64,000 nt of DNA. Origin: Cylicocyclus nassatus. Taxonomy: Eukaryota; Nematoda; Chromadorea; Rhabditida; Strongylidae. Position 1 is the stretch's first letter; every line of letters begins with the position of its first letter. Made by a program: the position numbers and the translations under genes. Below the pieces are notes generated by a model. The model made no database searches. It had not been told where the DNA came from and was given only the letters and a program-made list of their open reading frames with translations. The DNA lies in contig CATQJL010000316.1 of assembly GCA_958299035.1 (NCBI GenBank), forward strand, positions 49,597,585 to 49,661,584. Reading direction: 5' to 3'. Positions 23,793 to 36,592 of this stretch are shown in pieces.

Positions 23793-24655
23793 TAGGGTGA
23801 TCCAAAAGTTGGGGCACCTAGAAAGAGTAAATGCAGTTTTTTCAAATAAAAAAGCTAATTGGAAGTCCAAGTTTTGGCAGATGTTAGTACATAACAAAAC
23901 CTTCTGATCGAGGTCTATAGTTGGGCACTGTCACATGACGTTATTTTTATAAGCGCTTAAAATGAAAGCTCATCGCTTTAAGCAATTTTGAACTTTGATC
24001 AGCAGCGCCGCAGTACAACAAGTGGGCCTACCAAAGATATGTGCGCAGCGATGGGTCAGGGGACTGTCACCAAATCCATAATAGCTCTGTGGTCCCAAGG
24101 CTTTAAAATAGAAGATATAGCATTCGGTATCAAGTGACATAGTGCTTATTCTTTCATCAAGGTAATCAAATAAGCTCTAACAGTTGCTTTCTGATAGTGC
24201 TTTTTGCGCTCTATCCACACATATGCAAATTACTTCGACTTTTCTCGTTTTCAAAAAATTATGAGTTAAAACATGAATTTTAGTCTAAAAATCTGCGCCA
24301 ACACCCCACATTTTCGAATAAAGTGCCTTTTTTTGCATGAAACAGTGGGCATTTTTTAAATATTCAAGTAATCATTAGAAAGAACTTGAAAAGCTTCCGA
24401 ATGGTATGCCATATGTCGAGGGTCCTTCAGATGCAGCAGCACAAATTCGGATGGCGTTCAAAAAAGTCTGTCTGACTTTTTTGAAGCGCCGCTTGAAGGA
24501 ATGTCGGTGAGGTGCTGCAAGGTGCTGTCAGGATAACCTGTGAAGGTCACTTTATACAAAAGCGTTCGAATTGCTGGTTGTTCATAGCTAATGAGAAAAA
24601 GATCTTCAAAAATTTTCAAAAAACTCAGGTGACCCATTACTTTTGGATCACCCTA
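23793..24655. mobile_element. mariner-like element remnant, TIR TAGGGTGATCCAAAAGT
   Basis: The ends TAGGGTGATCCAAAAGT and ACTTTTGGATCACCCTA are inverted repeats, a typical mariner terminus. Between them a plus-strand stretch near 24060-24150 reads SIIALWSQGFKIEDIAFGIK before a stop. This resembles the helix-turn-helix opening of Tc1/mariner transposases, but it is very short and the rest is eroded. Confidence 0.6.
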
Positions 24656-27600
24656 GTAGCTTACGCTGCAGTTTTACGAATTATTCGAGAACTCTCAGAC
24701 CCGAGTACGATGCTCTATTTTCTCAATATCGCATATAACTATCGAAAAACTTATCCAGCTGCTTCAGTGAGAAGTAAAGAAGGGAAGCAGTCTTGTTAAG
24801 CTCGCGCTACAACGTACAATTTTTTTGTCAATCCAAGAAAGACAGCCTCTTTAAACTTTGGCAGATATAAACGGCTTCTGTCATTGTAAAGATGAACAGA
24901 AGCTCATGAAGTTTTTGTGAATGTTGTTTGATTGTTTAGAAACTACGGTGAGTTGTGGTACAAAAATTATTTTTCGTTTCGAGTCGAAACAAGGAGGAAG
25001 CTTTAATTGCATCTCGTTATTTTCCAACTCAAACATAATCTAGAAACAGCTGGTTGTGTGCTTTGAGACCGTGATAAAGTATGTTGTAGCCCTTTTGATG
25101 ACGAGCAAGATCTTTTCAAAAAATCTATATAAATCTCAGTGTCTTTCGAGCAGCTGAGGAGCTACAAATCGTTAGGAACACTGAAGGTGCATGCTTTATG
25201 AGGCAAGAAAATTTTAATTTTTTATCGTAAACAACTGTCTGAGACACAAATGTTTTCAGCAGCTGTCTCAGCTGTGCTTTTTTCGGCGAACATGCCTCAA
25301 CTATTTACTTCTAAAAATCCTCTCTATGAGATTTTGAACTTTGGGTGACAAGCGTTTTTTTGTCTTCGAATACTAATCAATAACTTAAAAACAATGGGTG
25401 GGTGTAAAAGTTATTGACTCCATTCGATGTCATTATGAATATTGGGTTTTTTCTTACAAACTAAGTTTGAAGGAGTACTTGTTATCCGCTTGCCTAACAC
25501 TGTTAAAACAGCATGAATACAGACCGATATCCGCTCTAAGATAATATATATTCTGCTACATTCAAGATGGTTTTGTTAATTCAGCTCTTCATTTGTAATT
25601 CTTTTCATCCAATTACGGAAAGCCATACATTTTTCTTGCTTCTACGAGGTTACAAAGAAAAATTTTCTTGTCTAGCGATCTCAGTTATGGCAGAAACAGC
25701 CATTTTGGCATATTTATATTTTGAGGGGACATCGGAATCAGCGCACCTATGAAAAACGTCTACCGCTGCTTCGATTCTATTAAGAAGCCGGCACAAGAGG
25801 ATGTAGGGACTGAAGATGATCGATTCCAAGTTACCCCTCTCTATATTTATTTTTACGCCAAACCAGAAGTCATCTGACTGCTCTCTTTTCCTCCTCACAC
25901 TCCAATTTTGTCGCAAGTAGATTTTAATGCAGAAAAGATCATTTTGCTGTCTATGGTGAACACTGAGCTACTTTTTGCATGCTCGTTCTCATCTGCATCT
26001 CCCATAACCCTAATCGCGGAGATCTACTTGTTTTCAAGAATGTTTTGAGAACCATTGCTAAAGTTCGCAGATTCCGTTGAGTTATTACAAACCATCGCGC
26101 CTCCCTGCATACGAAAATGACGGTCTTGACTTTGAGTGAGTTTTTGGCAGAAGAGAAGAAAAGACTCTCCTTACTAGTTTTCTATTAGAAAAACACTATG
26201 GCAGTGAGTAGTGAAGCGATGATTCCAGGTTCATATTTAACGGCTATTCGTCTTAGAATAAATTGCTGGAAAAAGCAAAGAATTGATTTTTTGACATAAA
26301 TCTACGAGTAACCTAAATGACAAATGCTTGAACATAACAAGCATTTCGACGCATTTGCTTGTTCCTAATACTACTGAATACACGCCCAGATTCTTTTCAA
26401 AACTGTGTTTTCACCATATCATCCGTTGTGTTGAAATTAGGAAAATCTAGAGGAAAGGGATCTACCCGCAAAGTTAATTAATCTCTTCAAGGTTGGAAGC
26501 AATCAAACAAATTTGCGCTTACTGCACTATAATAAATGCATTTATGTGGCCTTTTTCTGCTCTTTCCGATACTTACACAAAATTTTCAAGTCACAAAGCA
26601 TAAGCAGTCAAAGTGCAATCATGCTCTAGAACTATGTTCTATGGAGGGAATCTCTGCAATATCCTCAGACTTTACTATGTAAAATTTTGAGTGGACAGGG
26701 TAATGAGCTAACATATGCACTTCTACACCGAGATTAAAATCCACTTTATTCCTAGATTTGTCTTTGAGCATTGAAGATTTTCTCAGATATACTACAAGCG
26801 ACAACAGTCTACGCATAGCGGCAATTAATGTAATCAATATTATAAGTTTAGAACAAAGCAAGAAAAGCATGTCATCAGTCGGTTGGCTTTATTCATCCAC
26901 AACAGGTTACAAAAAATCGATCATTAGAAAGCCGGCTGCGCTCGCGGAGGAGGGCTCAACTAGAGGGTTTTTTGACTTTCTCGCAAAAATTTCTATGAAA
27001 CCAAAAATACACAGATTTTCCGGATACAATGTAACCTCTGAAGTATAGGCTACTCAATGGTGGCTAATAAATGTGTCAGCCTATCGATAATGAAGAGCAT
27101 TACTATGTCTATACGGTTTTGAAGAAAATTTTTCAAATATTTTCCAAATTTTTGTTTTTCTCTCTTTCATCCTCTTAACGTATAATACTGTTGCTATGAT
27201 AATACTCGTTTGATCTAATATATGAAGAAACGTAAGCGCAATTCAAAAATGTGCAAATAGCGGGAAACCGCGTGACGGTCCCGAAGCGAACGCTCTTCCA
27301 AATAGCACCAGATTACTGGTTCACTAGTTCAACAAAATAAATCAAACAAATTCTTCGAAAATGTCTTGTGAAAATGTGTACCCTTCCGTTATCAGAACCC
27401 ATTTTTTCAGAAAGTTTGTAATAAAATCCGCTCTTTAAGGTAGAACATTTCGTAGATCTTATGAGGAACTGTCTCTTTGCCACGTTCAAGATAAATATCA
27501 ACAGGCCAGTTTGACAAGTTTTTTCAAAATCATTTCCGGTGATGAGAGCATCTGAAATGACTCGAAAGCTGTTCAGGGGTCTTTTATAAGAGCAATTTTA

Positions 27601-29153
27601 GTACCCTAAAACATCATAATATGAAGAAATCCTGCTCTTCACACTGTTTCCGCCATGCGAATTTGGCTGGGAAAGGCTTGAACCACTTGGCTGTCAAATA
27701 TTTTGTCGTTTAACGATAGAACAATAGCCCACTTCTCTTTTTTGGGGACAATTTTTTTATCAGAGGCAAAATGTCATTTTCGTAATGTTAGCTCATTCAT
27801 GATACTTTTAGCTGAAAATTGGGTCGTTATTAAATAAAAAACGATCGGACTTGCATTGATAAATAGGCTAAACAAACTCTTGGTAAAACTTGTTAAACAT
27901 GTAGGCGACATGTCAATTTTTCGGCACGTGAAGATGACCTTTCTTCCTGTGAAATTTTTACCAGATTTGATACAAGAAAAGAAGCAATGTCTTTTTTCTA
28001 AACGGGTCCGTATAACGGAATAGTACCGAAAAAGGTTATAACGTCTTGACAGAAAAATGCAAATTGGATAGAATTTTTGGAACAGCCTATGCACGAACAT
28101 TTTTTCGGGGGTTAATATCCTATTGTTTTATGTGTAGACTGCTTGAGCGCGAGGACTAGAGAAGAAAGTAATGTCACCGTAGGATCGCTAAGCTCTGTGC
28201 ACAAAAGCGAAAAAGTTTTTGAACTGAGATGACTTGGTGCTTACAGTCTAGCGGCGCGGTTTCAGAAAAGATCCTACTTGAAGTCTCTGGTCTCACGTCA
28301 AATCAAACACATACAAGCACCAAATTTCTCGTTTTCAAAATGTATCAATAAAGGGCTGAGGTCAAGGTCCACAATATGCTCTAAGCTCTGAGAAGAAAAA
28401 TTCTACTGTCTCCTTTAGAATGAGAAATGACCTGGTATGGATTTAATCTTACTATAGATACGTATGTAGTAAGTGAATAAAGAAATCTTTTTTCTCCAGT
28501 ACTTAACCTCTCATCTTATTGTTAAGACTGATGGAAGCGTTGTGAACATTGGAAACTCGCAGCAATTGTTAGGTTGTCTCAAAAGTAACCCTTTTTCAGG
28601 TAAATCAAATTGTTTCAGTTTTTCTCGCAGACTTAGGGTACTATTCGGTAGAATGAGCAAGCTCTACAAAATAAACACCAAAAATCCATCTATCCATCAA
28701 TCCAGGTGAAATCTGAGCTAAAACCTAGGAACTTTAGCTATTCTCGATACACATATAACTATCATGAAGTATGCATAGATTGCGGAGTTTTTCCCCCTAC
28801 TCAAGATTAACAAATAAAAATAGACCGAAAATGCAGAAACATCACGTTGCGCTTGCATTTTGATTTCCGAGTAGTATCAAATCTTCTGAGGGAACAAAAA
28901 CTGTTCGATTTATTTGGGAAAGGGGCTCACTTTTTGAGGCAAACTAGTGCTATGTTCTACTCGATTCATCAGTTCTTATGACTGCGGCAACATCGGTCGT
29001 TTTTTTCTTCGCAGTGATTGTAAAACGGAAATTTGTCTCGCACTGGCCTATCAGTCGCATGATTACAACGCCACTGAAGTGTTTTTTTTTGAAAAGAGCA
29101 CACGAGCACTATGCTCGCTGCACAATGTAAACGTCGTCTGCCGTGATTCCATA
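24656..29153. other. 4.5-kb stretch with no recognised gene
   Basis: No exon or complete element could be supported. A lone mariner-like end, TTAGGTTGTCTCAAAAGTAA, sits at 28569-28592 without a visible partner. Several 60-90-codon frames (25567-25752, 26758-27048, 27774-28100) show no motif or splice context. Confidence 0.35.
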
Positions 29154-31462
29154 CAGTGCTGGCCGTAACTATAAAGCCGCCCTGAAAATCACTGTACAAT
29201 TGAGCTCCTAACTCATGGGAAAAAAACGGATTGCGACAAATTTTTCCGTCGCGACATATTTTTCTTCGCAAAACCGTCGCAATGCTGTAACTTTTTTTAA
29301 ACTAGTTTTCAAAAGAAACTGAGACCATCATTGGATTGCTGAGAGCTTAGCGATTCAGAATAACTGTTAAAATTTTGATAATGCTTTTATTTGATCTATC
29401 GCGACGTATTTATCGCGACAAAACCGTCGCTCCAAATTAACTTGCTTGAACATAAGTTTCATGGAGTAACAAGTAGATTTTTGGACTCCTGGCATCAATG
29501 AAACAACGCAATGCTCATTGCTGTCGATTTCTGATATAAATTTTGCGATTTAATCAAATTTTTCGTAAATTTGACCTAAATTTGATAAAAATATTTCAAA
29601 TAATCACTAAATGCTTCGTACAAGAGGTTTTTTGATTTTTTGACGCATCTTCTAAGTCAGAATTCTGCCAGGAGTCCAAAAATTTACTTGTTACTCCATG
29701 AAACTTATGTTCAAGCAAGTTAATTTGGAGCGACGCTTTTGTCGCGATAAATACGTCGCGATAGATCAAATAAAAGCATTATCAAAATTTTAACAGTTAT
29801 TCTGAATCGCTAAGTTCTCAGCAATCCAATGACGGTCTCAGTTTCTTTTGAAAACTAGTTTAAAAAAAGTTACAGCATTGCGACGGTTTTGCGAAGAAAA
29901 ATATGTCGCGACGGAAAAATTTGTCGCAATCCGTTTTTTTTCCCATGAGTTAGGAGCTCAATTGTAATTTGCTCCCTCTTGTCCGAAATTGTCTGAAAAA
30001 CAACTATTTTGTGTGCAAACTAAGTCATATCATCGACCAGGACAGCTCGAATTTCACTGACTTTGGCCGGAGAAAAACTGAAAAATTTGAAAAAAGGGGC
30101 TCCCAAGGCTGGTCACAGCTATAAAGCCACCTCTCATTTCCAATCGGTACTACGTTTTTTGAACCTGAAATTTTTTGTACATATGCATCATCAAAATTTG
30201 AAACAGTCGCTACACCTGGAAGCAGTCGCCTTTTCAAAAAAAAAGATTCATATTGCATTTTTTGCTTTAAATGTATAAAAAGTTAAAATGTTCGAAAAAA
30301 ACTGCCTTTTCACCAAATTCTCATGCATTTGTTTAACTCGAATGAAGGTCTTAGGCTTCGCCGAGCCTTTGCAATGATGATGAAAAACGCTTGAGTCAAC
30401 ACTGCGTAGTCGCTGATATTGATAAACAAGCCCCAACCTCACCTCTACGTAGACGAGTTTTCAAACCGCAGAAATTGAGTGCTAATGCCCGAAAAGCTCT
30501 GTCACGTGCTCGCGCTCACCTGTACAACGATAGACTCGTGCGCATAGTTTGAACGTCATCGCAACTCTCAGGATTTTAGTTCCGCCTTGTACGTCTTTTT
30601 TCCAAAAATGAGTGGTGCACTCTGCCTGATCACGACACACTTTGACCTCTCGATCGAGAGGAAAACCCTCAAAACTTCAAAGTTCTAGTATTTCTGACAG
30701 TTCTGTAAGATTTGATTTGAAGAGAAGTTCAGAGCGTAGAATTTGAAGTCATGTGAGATACACCGCGCACAACCGAACTGCAGACAAAACCTTCTAGGTT
30801 CAATGCCGCGAATACGTCTTTGTAAAAAGCCTGACAGCTCTGCATGAGTACGTCACCATGCAAACAAGGTGCCAACTTCCAACCAAAAATTTTCGCGCGT
30901 CAGAAATCGAGCTTTGCGTCTCAGAAGCGTGCTTAAACCTCGGTAAGATGGGGCCCGTTTATCAATATCAGCGACTACGCCATGCTGACTCCTGCGCTTT
31001 TCACCATACTCATTGCAAAGGCTCGGCAAAGCCTAGGACCTTCATTCGAGTTGAACAAATGCATGAGAATTTGGTGAAAAGGCAGTTTTTCCAAACATTT
31101 TAACTTTTTATACATTTAAAGCAAAAAATGCAGGATGAATCTTCATTATGAAAAGGCGACTGCTTCCAAGTGTAACAAATGTTTCATAGTTTGGTAATGC
31201 ATATGTACAAAAAATTTCAAGTTCAAAAAACGTAGTATCGATTGGAAATGAGAGGTGGCTTTATAGCTGTGACCAGCCTTGGGAGCCCCTTTTTTCAAAT
31301 TTTTCAATTTTTCTCCGGTCAAAATCAGTGAAATTGGGAGCTGTCCTGGTCAATGATATGATGTTAGTTTGCACACAAAATAGTGGTTTTTCAGCAATTT
31401 CGAACAAGAGAGAGCAAATTACAGTGATTTTTAGGGTGGATTTATAGCTATGGCCAGCACTG
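29154..31462. mobile_element. palindromic MITE, TIR CAGTGCTGGCC (family A), with nested element
   Basis: The termini CAGTGCTGGCCGTAACTATA and TATAGCTATGGCCAGCACTG are flanked by TA (29152-29153 and 31463-31464). Arms of about 470 bases pair throughout, for example GGGGCTCCCAAGGCTGGTCA with TGACCAGCCTTGGGAGCCCC. Without the 768-bp insertion at 29197-29964 the element is about 1.54 kb. The same family supplies the outer part of the giant inverted repeat at 46 kb. No transposase. Confidence 0.8.
29197..29964. mobile_element. nested near-perfect palindrome with GTCGCGA motifs
   Basis: Arms of about 300 bases (CAATTGAGCTCCTAACTCAT... / ATGAGTTAGGAGCTCAATTG) surround a short centre, with TA on both sides (29195-29196 and 29965-29966). 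Each arm carries several copies of CGTCGC / GCGACA / TCGCGACGTA around AT-rich spacers. The arms differ at only a few bases, so this insertion is younger than its host MITE. Confidence 0.85.
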
Positions 31463-31955
31463 TATCGATACTGCTTACTGCTCTGCTGGCTCACCAAGAA
31501 TGTTGATCAAAACTCAAATAAACTTTCTTATAACAGGTTTAATGGTCGAGTATGCAGCGATGCCTTCAATGACCAAATTTGGCTTTCATTGGGACCATTG
31601 TTCTGTTTATTTTCAACTTTAATGTTTTCCATCCAGAATGTCGACTTTTTATGTTCTACTCAAACGCTAATTTCTCTCGAACTTTTTTCGCGTATTCTTA
31701 TTTCATTTTCATACAACTTTTGTTTTAGCGATTTTGTTCATGGATGACGAAACTCCAGGTTGGTTCGTTTTATACGAAGGTGTCTTGAAAATTTGGGAAG
31801 GCTGCGTTTTGATTTTAGAAGAAAAAAGTTCACTTTGTAAAGTCAGAAATGGAAACATATTCACGATTGCTTTAGAAATTTTCAACCTTAAGAAGGTTTG
31901 ACATTGATTGATTAGTTGATTGATTCAAAATTATCCTTCACTTTATCATATGTAG

Positions 31956-32299
31956 GTTTCATCCGACGGTTTCAGAGCCAGAGCTGGTAGAAATATTGGG
32001 AACATTGGAACCAGGACATTGTCTACTCTGCTACCACGCTGAGACACCTGACAATTCTGAATTCATGCTAAAGGTTGGAAGAAGGTAGATTTGGAAAATT
32101 TTGCTTAGCCTCAATATTCAGAATATATCAAAAACCACTGGCAGACGATTTTCATCACTATCAATTCGGCTTGATTTGGACCCACAATAAATCGGAACGG
32201 AAAAAAAAGTTTTCGAAGCGAATGTCTATGTGGTCCCAACTCTGGCAGCATTTCTTCAAAGGTTATCGTCTCGTATTTGATGCAAACATGCCCTTGTGA
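31956..32299 (+). CDS. possible two-exon gene fragment, unknown
   Basis: Exon a (31956-32084) follows an acceptor ATATGTAG, reads FHPTVSEPELVEILGTLEPG... to FMLKVGR and ends at a good donor, AAGAAG/GTAGAT. Exon b starts at 32122 after CAATATTCAG, continues in the matching phase through FHHYQFGLIWTHNKSERKKK to WQHFFKGYRLVF, and stops at 32297-32299. The phase match across a 37-base intron is the main support. Upstream, a frame from ATG 31742 (MDDETPGWFVLYEG) may belong but could not be joined in phase. No domain recognised. AATAAA at 32613 could end the transcript. It may be a decayed gene. Confidence 0.3.
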
Positions 32300-32391
32300 T
32301 GTACTCAAGATCTCTCCGAAAGGTCTCAAAGGTTATCGTCTCGTATTTGATGCAAACATGCCCTTGTGATGTACTCAAGATCTCTCCGAAA
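32256..32391 (+). repeat. 70-bp tandem duplication
   Basis: The segment TCAAAGGTTATCGTCTCGTA through CTCTCCGAAA occurs twice with a 70-base period (32256-32325 and 32326-32391). It spans the end of the possible exon b and its stop codon. Confidence 0.9.
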
Positions 32392-32618
32392 AATCACATG
32401 CTCCGGACTGTACTTTATGATCCATTGTCAGGGAAGATGGAGGGGTTTTGAGTGATCTCTTTCCCCTATAAATCAATTGCACCACTGAACAGATCGCTCC
32501 CATGTGCAGTCGAGCGCTGTAACATCTACACTTCCTATGGAAGGGAAATTGTTTCTCACAGTTCACTTTTCTTAATGCTGCTGTTATGTAGCAGTCTGTA
32601 TGAAAATGCTTAAATAAA

Positions 32619-33146
32619 TATTTTTGTGGTTACTGCTTGCAATGAACCTATCTTATAAGAGCTAATGTTTGAGGATGTAAACCATACTTTAATATGATTC
32701 AGAGTGAGCAAGCGACTTTAAAACAAATCAGGCTGCAGGGGAGTGACCAGCTCACTGAAATGAATCGAATTTAGTGGGCTCTTTGAAAGGGGAACTGGAA
32801 GCCAAAAAATCAGAGTTCGGAAAAGTAGTCATTACTTCTATTTATTAGCAGCCTGTTTTCTGATGTCGTGAAAAAATCTGTTCGGAAATTTTTTGTACTT
32901 TCCTCGTAAGTGTAAGGGATTCACCCAATCTAGATGGGATGCCTGCTGGCAAAAAAACTTAAATCCATTTCTCAACTCAACTCGACGACGTGCATGAGGT
33001 CTTCTGATGTTTGGTACCTGTTCTGAGTACGGTAGCTATACGGTAGGCAGATAGCTCATAGCTGCAGCTAATGTACATACTATTTTTTATTTCGCCCCCA
33101 GTAACGTAACTAAGCAACAATTCAAAAATATTTGTTAAAATCAGTA
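32619..33146. other. unassigned sequence
   Basis: Nothing recognised. Confidence 0.4.
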
Positions 33147-34514
33147 AAGTGCGGTTCATAATTATACGAACACCCAAAATTTTGTAAGTTTTTGGACTTT
33201 TTGGGAGAAACTCAAAAAGCCGTTGATACCACGCGATAGAACACAGCCGAAAACGGTATGTGATCCATAAGAATGGATATTGATGTCAGTCTTAGGAGTG
33301 TTTTTGCGCTTAATGCGAATTTTTAGCGTTCATAATTATACGAACACCGCAAACAAAGGTCCATTTCTCTTCAAGATTGTAATCATTTGAGTCCAAATTT
33401 TTTGTAGAGTTACAGTAACAAAGTCTGACATATCTGCTACACACTGAACCCAGTGAAGTTCAAAACGAGGACCGTTACTTTTTTCAGAAGGCTTCAAATG
33501 CTTTTGGAGTGATTGGGCTCCAGAAACATCCGTTCTTCTGTGGTTTACGCGCCCTAATTAGCTTCTATTAAAGCTATGAGATAAAATAAGCTCTTGCGAT
33601 AGGTATTTTGTTTGACGCTTGGAAAATCTTTGCGTATTCGTGCCGTTTTTCAACCAAGTTCCAACCTTACCCTAGAGTTTATTTATTTATATAATACGCT
33701 CATGGGCGTGCCACTTTGTTAGTAAGCCAACAAAAACCAACAAACATAAGACGTCAATGAAGTTAGTAATACATCAAAGGGATTTAAGAAAAACACGAAA
33801 ACATGAAAAGGCATTCAGTCTCGGTATGAAAAAAATGCGGCGATTGAGAATTTGAATCCGCGCAGGCCAAAGAACACTGATTCGAGGAACCGTTGTCGCC
33901 AACGTTAACAACACAGGTGCAAGAAAGAGTTAGCACGATTTCGAGCCTCAAAACTCAGCTTCTGAAGCCGACAATGAAGTAAGCATATAGTATGTAGAAG
34001 TTCACAAGACTATATATTTGGCTAGAAAAAATCAGCAGCGTTGAGCGTTTGTTTTGGCCACGCAGACGTCATTTCACCAAAAACACTGTTTTTACTATTG
34101 CAGTCACACCTTTATTTGGTTTGTAGCTCCACAGCCTTAAGATCAGCTCTACAAAAAACCCAAAAACTTTGGCACAGAAACATCATCATGCAAACAATGC
34201 AGCTGCTTCATATCAAATGTTTGCACAAGAGAGAAGTTGAGTATTGAGGCTCGAAATCGTGCTAACTCTGTGGTAAGGTTGGAACTTGGTTGGAAAACGG
34301 CACGAAAACGCAAAGATTTTCCAAGCGTCAAACAAAATACCCATCGAAAGAGCTTATTTTATCTCATAGCTTTGGTAAAAGCCATTTAGAGCGCGTAAAC
34401 CACAGAAGAACGGATGTTTTTGGAGCACAATCACTCCAAAAGCATTTAGAGAATTCTGAAAAAAGTAACGGCCCTCTTTTTGAACTGCACTGGGTTCAGC
34501 GTGTAGCAGATATG

Positions 34515-34739
34515 TGTCGGGACGCAACTGAGCATTGCCTGCTCTCCTCCCGTGGGCTGGCCAAGGAATTCAGATAAGAAGCCAGTGCCCCTTACGACCG
34601 CGCCCCGTAAGGCTGCCTCAGCAGTCTTATCCCCCCTCCCCCTTTCTGTAACATATGTAAATAATAAATATATATAGTAAGTATTCTGTACCGCCGCTAC
34701 ACATCAGGGAAAAGGGAGTCGACACCTTTTTAACCTGAT
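34515..34739 (+). repeat. 5' LTR of TRIM
   Basis: Starts TGTCGGGACG and includes AATAAATATATATA and a CCCCCCTCCCCC tract. It differs from the 3' LTR at 34737 (G against A). Confidence 0.8.
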
Positions 34740-34944
34740 ATGGAGGATGAGGTGAAGGTCGTTTGTTTGGTTATCCAATCCGCCTAAACCGATTCCTCTA
34801 CTCAATCAACCTGAAGACAATGGTACTCAAATCGAAGTTCTCTATGGTCTCGCCGTAACACGTGTACTCCTTACACACGTAACTCGGAAGACGTCCAACA
34901 ACAGCCGAACAAGCTCCAGGACGAGCTCTCTCAAGGAATGGAGA

Positions 34945-35169
34945 TGTCGGGACGCAACTGAGCATTGCCTGCTCTCCTCCCGTGGGCTGGCCAAGGAATT
35001 CAGATAAGAAGCCAGTGCCCCTTACGACCGCGCCCCGTAAGGCTGCCTCAGCAGTCTTATCCCCCCTCCCCCTTTCTGTAACATATGTAAATAATAAATA
35101 TATATAGTAAGTATTCTGTACCGCCGCTACACATCAGGGAAAAGGGAGTCGACACCTTTTTAACCTAAT
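34945..35169 (+). repeat. 3' LTR of TRIM
   Basis: Direct copy of 34515-34739, followed at once by the second ATATG target duplication. Confidence 0.8.
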
Positions 35170-35460
35170 ATATGTTAGACTTTGTTACTGTAACTCTATA
35201 AAAAATTTGGATTCAGATGATTGCAATCTTGAATGGAAAATGGACCTTTGTTTGAGGTGTTCGTATAATTATGAACCGCTAAAAATTCGCATTAGTCGCA
35301 AAAACACTCCTAAGATTGACATCAGTTTCCCTTCTTATGGATCATATACCATTTTCGGCTGTGTTCTATCGCGTGGTACCAACGGCTTTTTGAGTTTCTC
35401 TCAAAAAGTCCGAAAACTTACAAAGTTTTAGGTGTTCGTATAATTATGAACCGCACTTTA

Positions 35461-36592
35461 GGAATGGTTACCCATTCTACTCCAACCATATCCAAACAGC
35501 ACTGCTATCAGAAAATGCGCCTCCCTTAGCTGTTTGAAAGACATCCTCGAACGCAGAATTCCTCCATTTTCAAACGACGGCATTAGATGCGAATTTCCTG
35601 ATTCCGGCTGCTGTCACCTTCTTTTTCATCACGAGAGATATTCATGCATCACACAAAAACGAGGTCAAGTCGAGAACGAACAGGAACTTTCGTTCAAGAG
35701 CAAAGAAAACCGAACAGTTTCCAAAGTGTGGAATGACTTGGTCGAAAGTCTCTGGTGTTTTGCGCAATGTGTCCAATAAAGAAAATTTATGTATGCAGTT
35801 CGTAAGTATTCCTCCAGGTTCTTGCTGATGTCTCGCTGTCTGACCTTTTTTTGAGTTCCTTTGAATTGTGCACTTTCTCTAGGCTATTCAAGAATTACGA
35901 AAAACTTTGTTTCTAACATTAGAGAATTTTCTGAGTCAGCATCTTTCAATGACATGCATACGCAGGTTGTCCTTTAAGTATAACTGTTTGCTCGTCATCA
36001 TCTCTCTCCCCACAAAGTCTTTGCCAAGCTGTGCTGTTGTGTAGGGCTGACTTAACTTGATTTCAAAGTATAAGTAGACTGTTGTCTCTTCATTACCGCA
36101 GAACTACGGTAGGTTTGAAGGAGATTTCGAGCCACGAGGACAGCATTGCTATTTAAAAAAGGAAATCAAGCTAGGCTGAAAGCACCTACACTACCTAACA
36201 GGGCCGCCGAATTTAGTAAAATTTTGTACTTCAACGTAACGCTTCTTTGTAAGTTATGCAGTGTGCTAGGTTGCAGCTACTATTTTCTTTTCAGTGTTCT
36301 TGCGAACGTCATTACGGCGCCTGAAAAGCTTAAAAACTACTAAAGGGTTGTGGTGTGATACTAGCATGCGCGTAACACTGCTACCCGAAATTTTGGTTTG
36401 CCTCTAATATATTGGAAGCTCTAATCGTGATCTGTAGAATGCAAAACGAACGTTGAATTGCTTCGTGGTAAAACCTAGACTAAACTCAGCTCTACAAAAT
36501 TGTAACTAAAGAATGAAAAAAGACTTTGTGGGAGATATCAACGATCAAAAAGTTTGTACATAATTCTAACAAGAAGAAACCTGTAAGTATAT
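35461..36592. other. unassigned sequence downstream of pah-1
   Basis: No confident gene. A frame at 35534-35779 has no motif or splice support. Confidence 0.35.

Larger units (their letters stand above)
34515..35169 (+). mobile_element. TRIM: miniature LTR retrotransposon (BEL-like LTRs)
   Basis: Two 225-bp direct repeats beginning TGTCGGGACGC flank only 205 bases of non-coding interior. A 5-bp target duplication, ATATG, brackets the unit (34510-34514 and 35170-35174). A TGG-starting primer-binding-like site follows LTR1 (34741 onward), and a purine-rich tract AAGGAATGGAGA precedes LTR2. No gag or pol is present. The LTR start resembles BEL/Pao retrotransposons (inference). The two LTRs differ at one base by eye, so the insertion is recent. 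Confidence 0.8.
33147..35458. mobile_element. Tc1-like element with IR/DR ends, no transposase
   Basis: The termini AAGTGCGGTTCATAATTATA / TATAATTATGAACCGCACTT are flanked by TA (33145-33146 and 35459-35460). Each end contains two direct copies of TTCATAATTATACGAACACC about 174 bases apart (33155 and 33329; mirrored at 35256 and 35431). That is the IR/DR arrangement of doubled transposase-binding sites known in Tc1-like elements. The arms pair over about 800 bases, and the interior carries a nested LTR element. No transposase frame was recognised. Confidence 0.8.
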
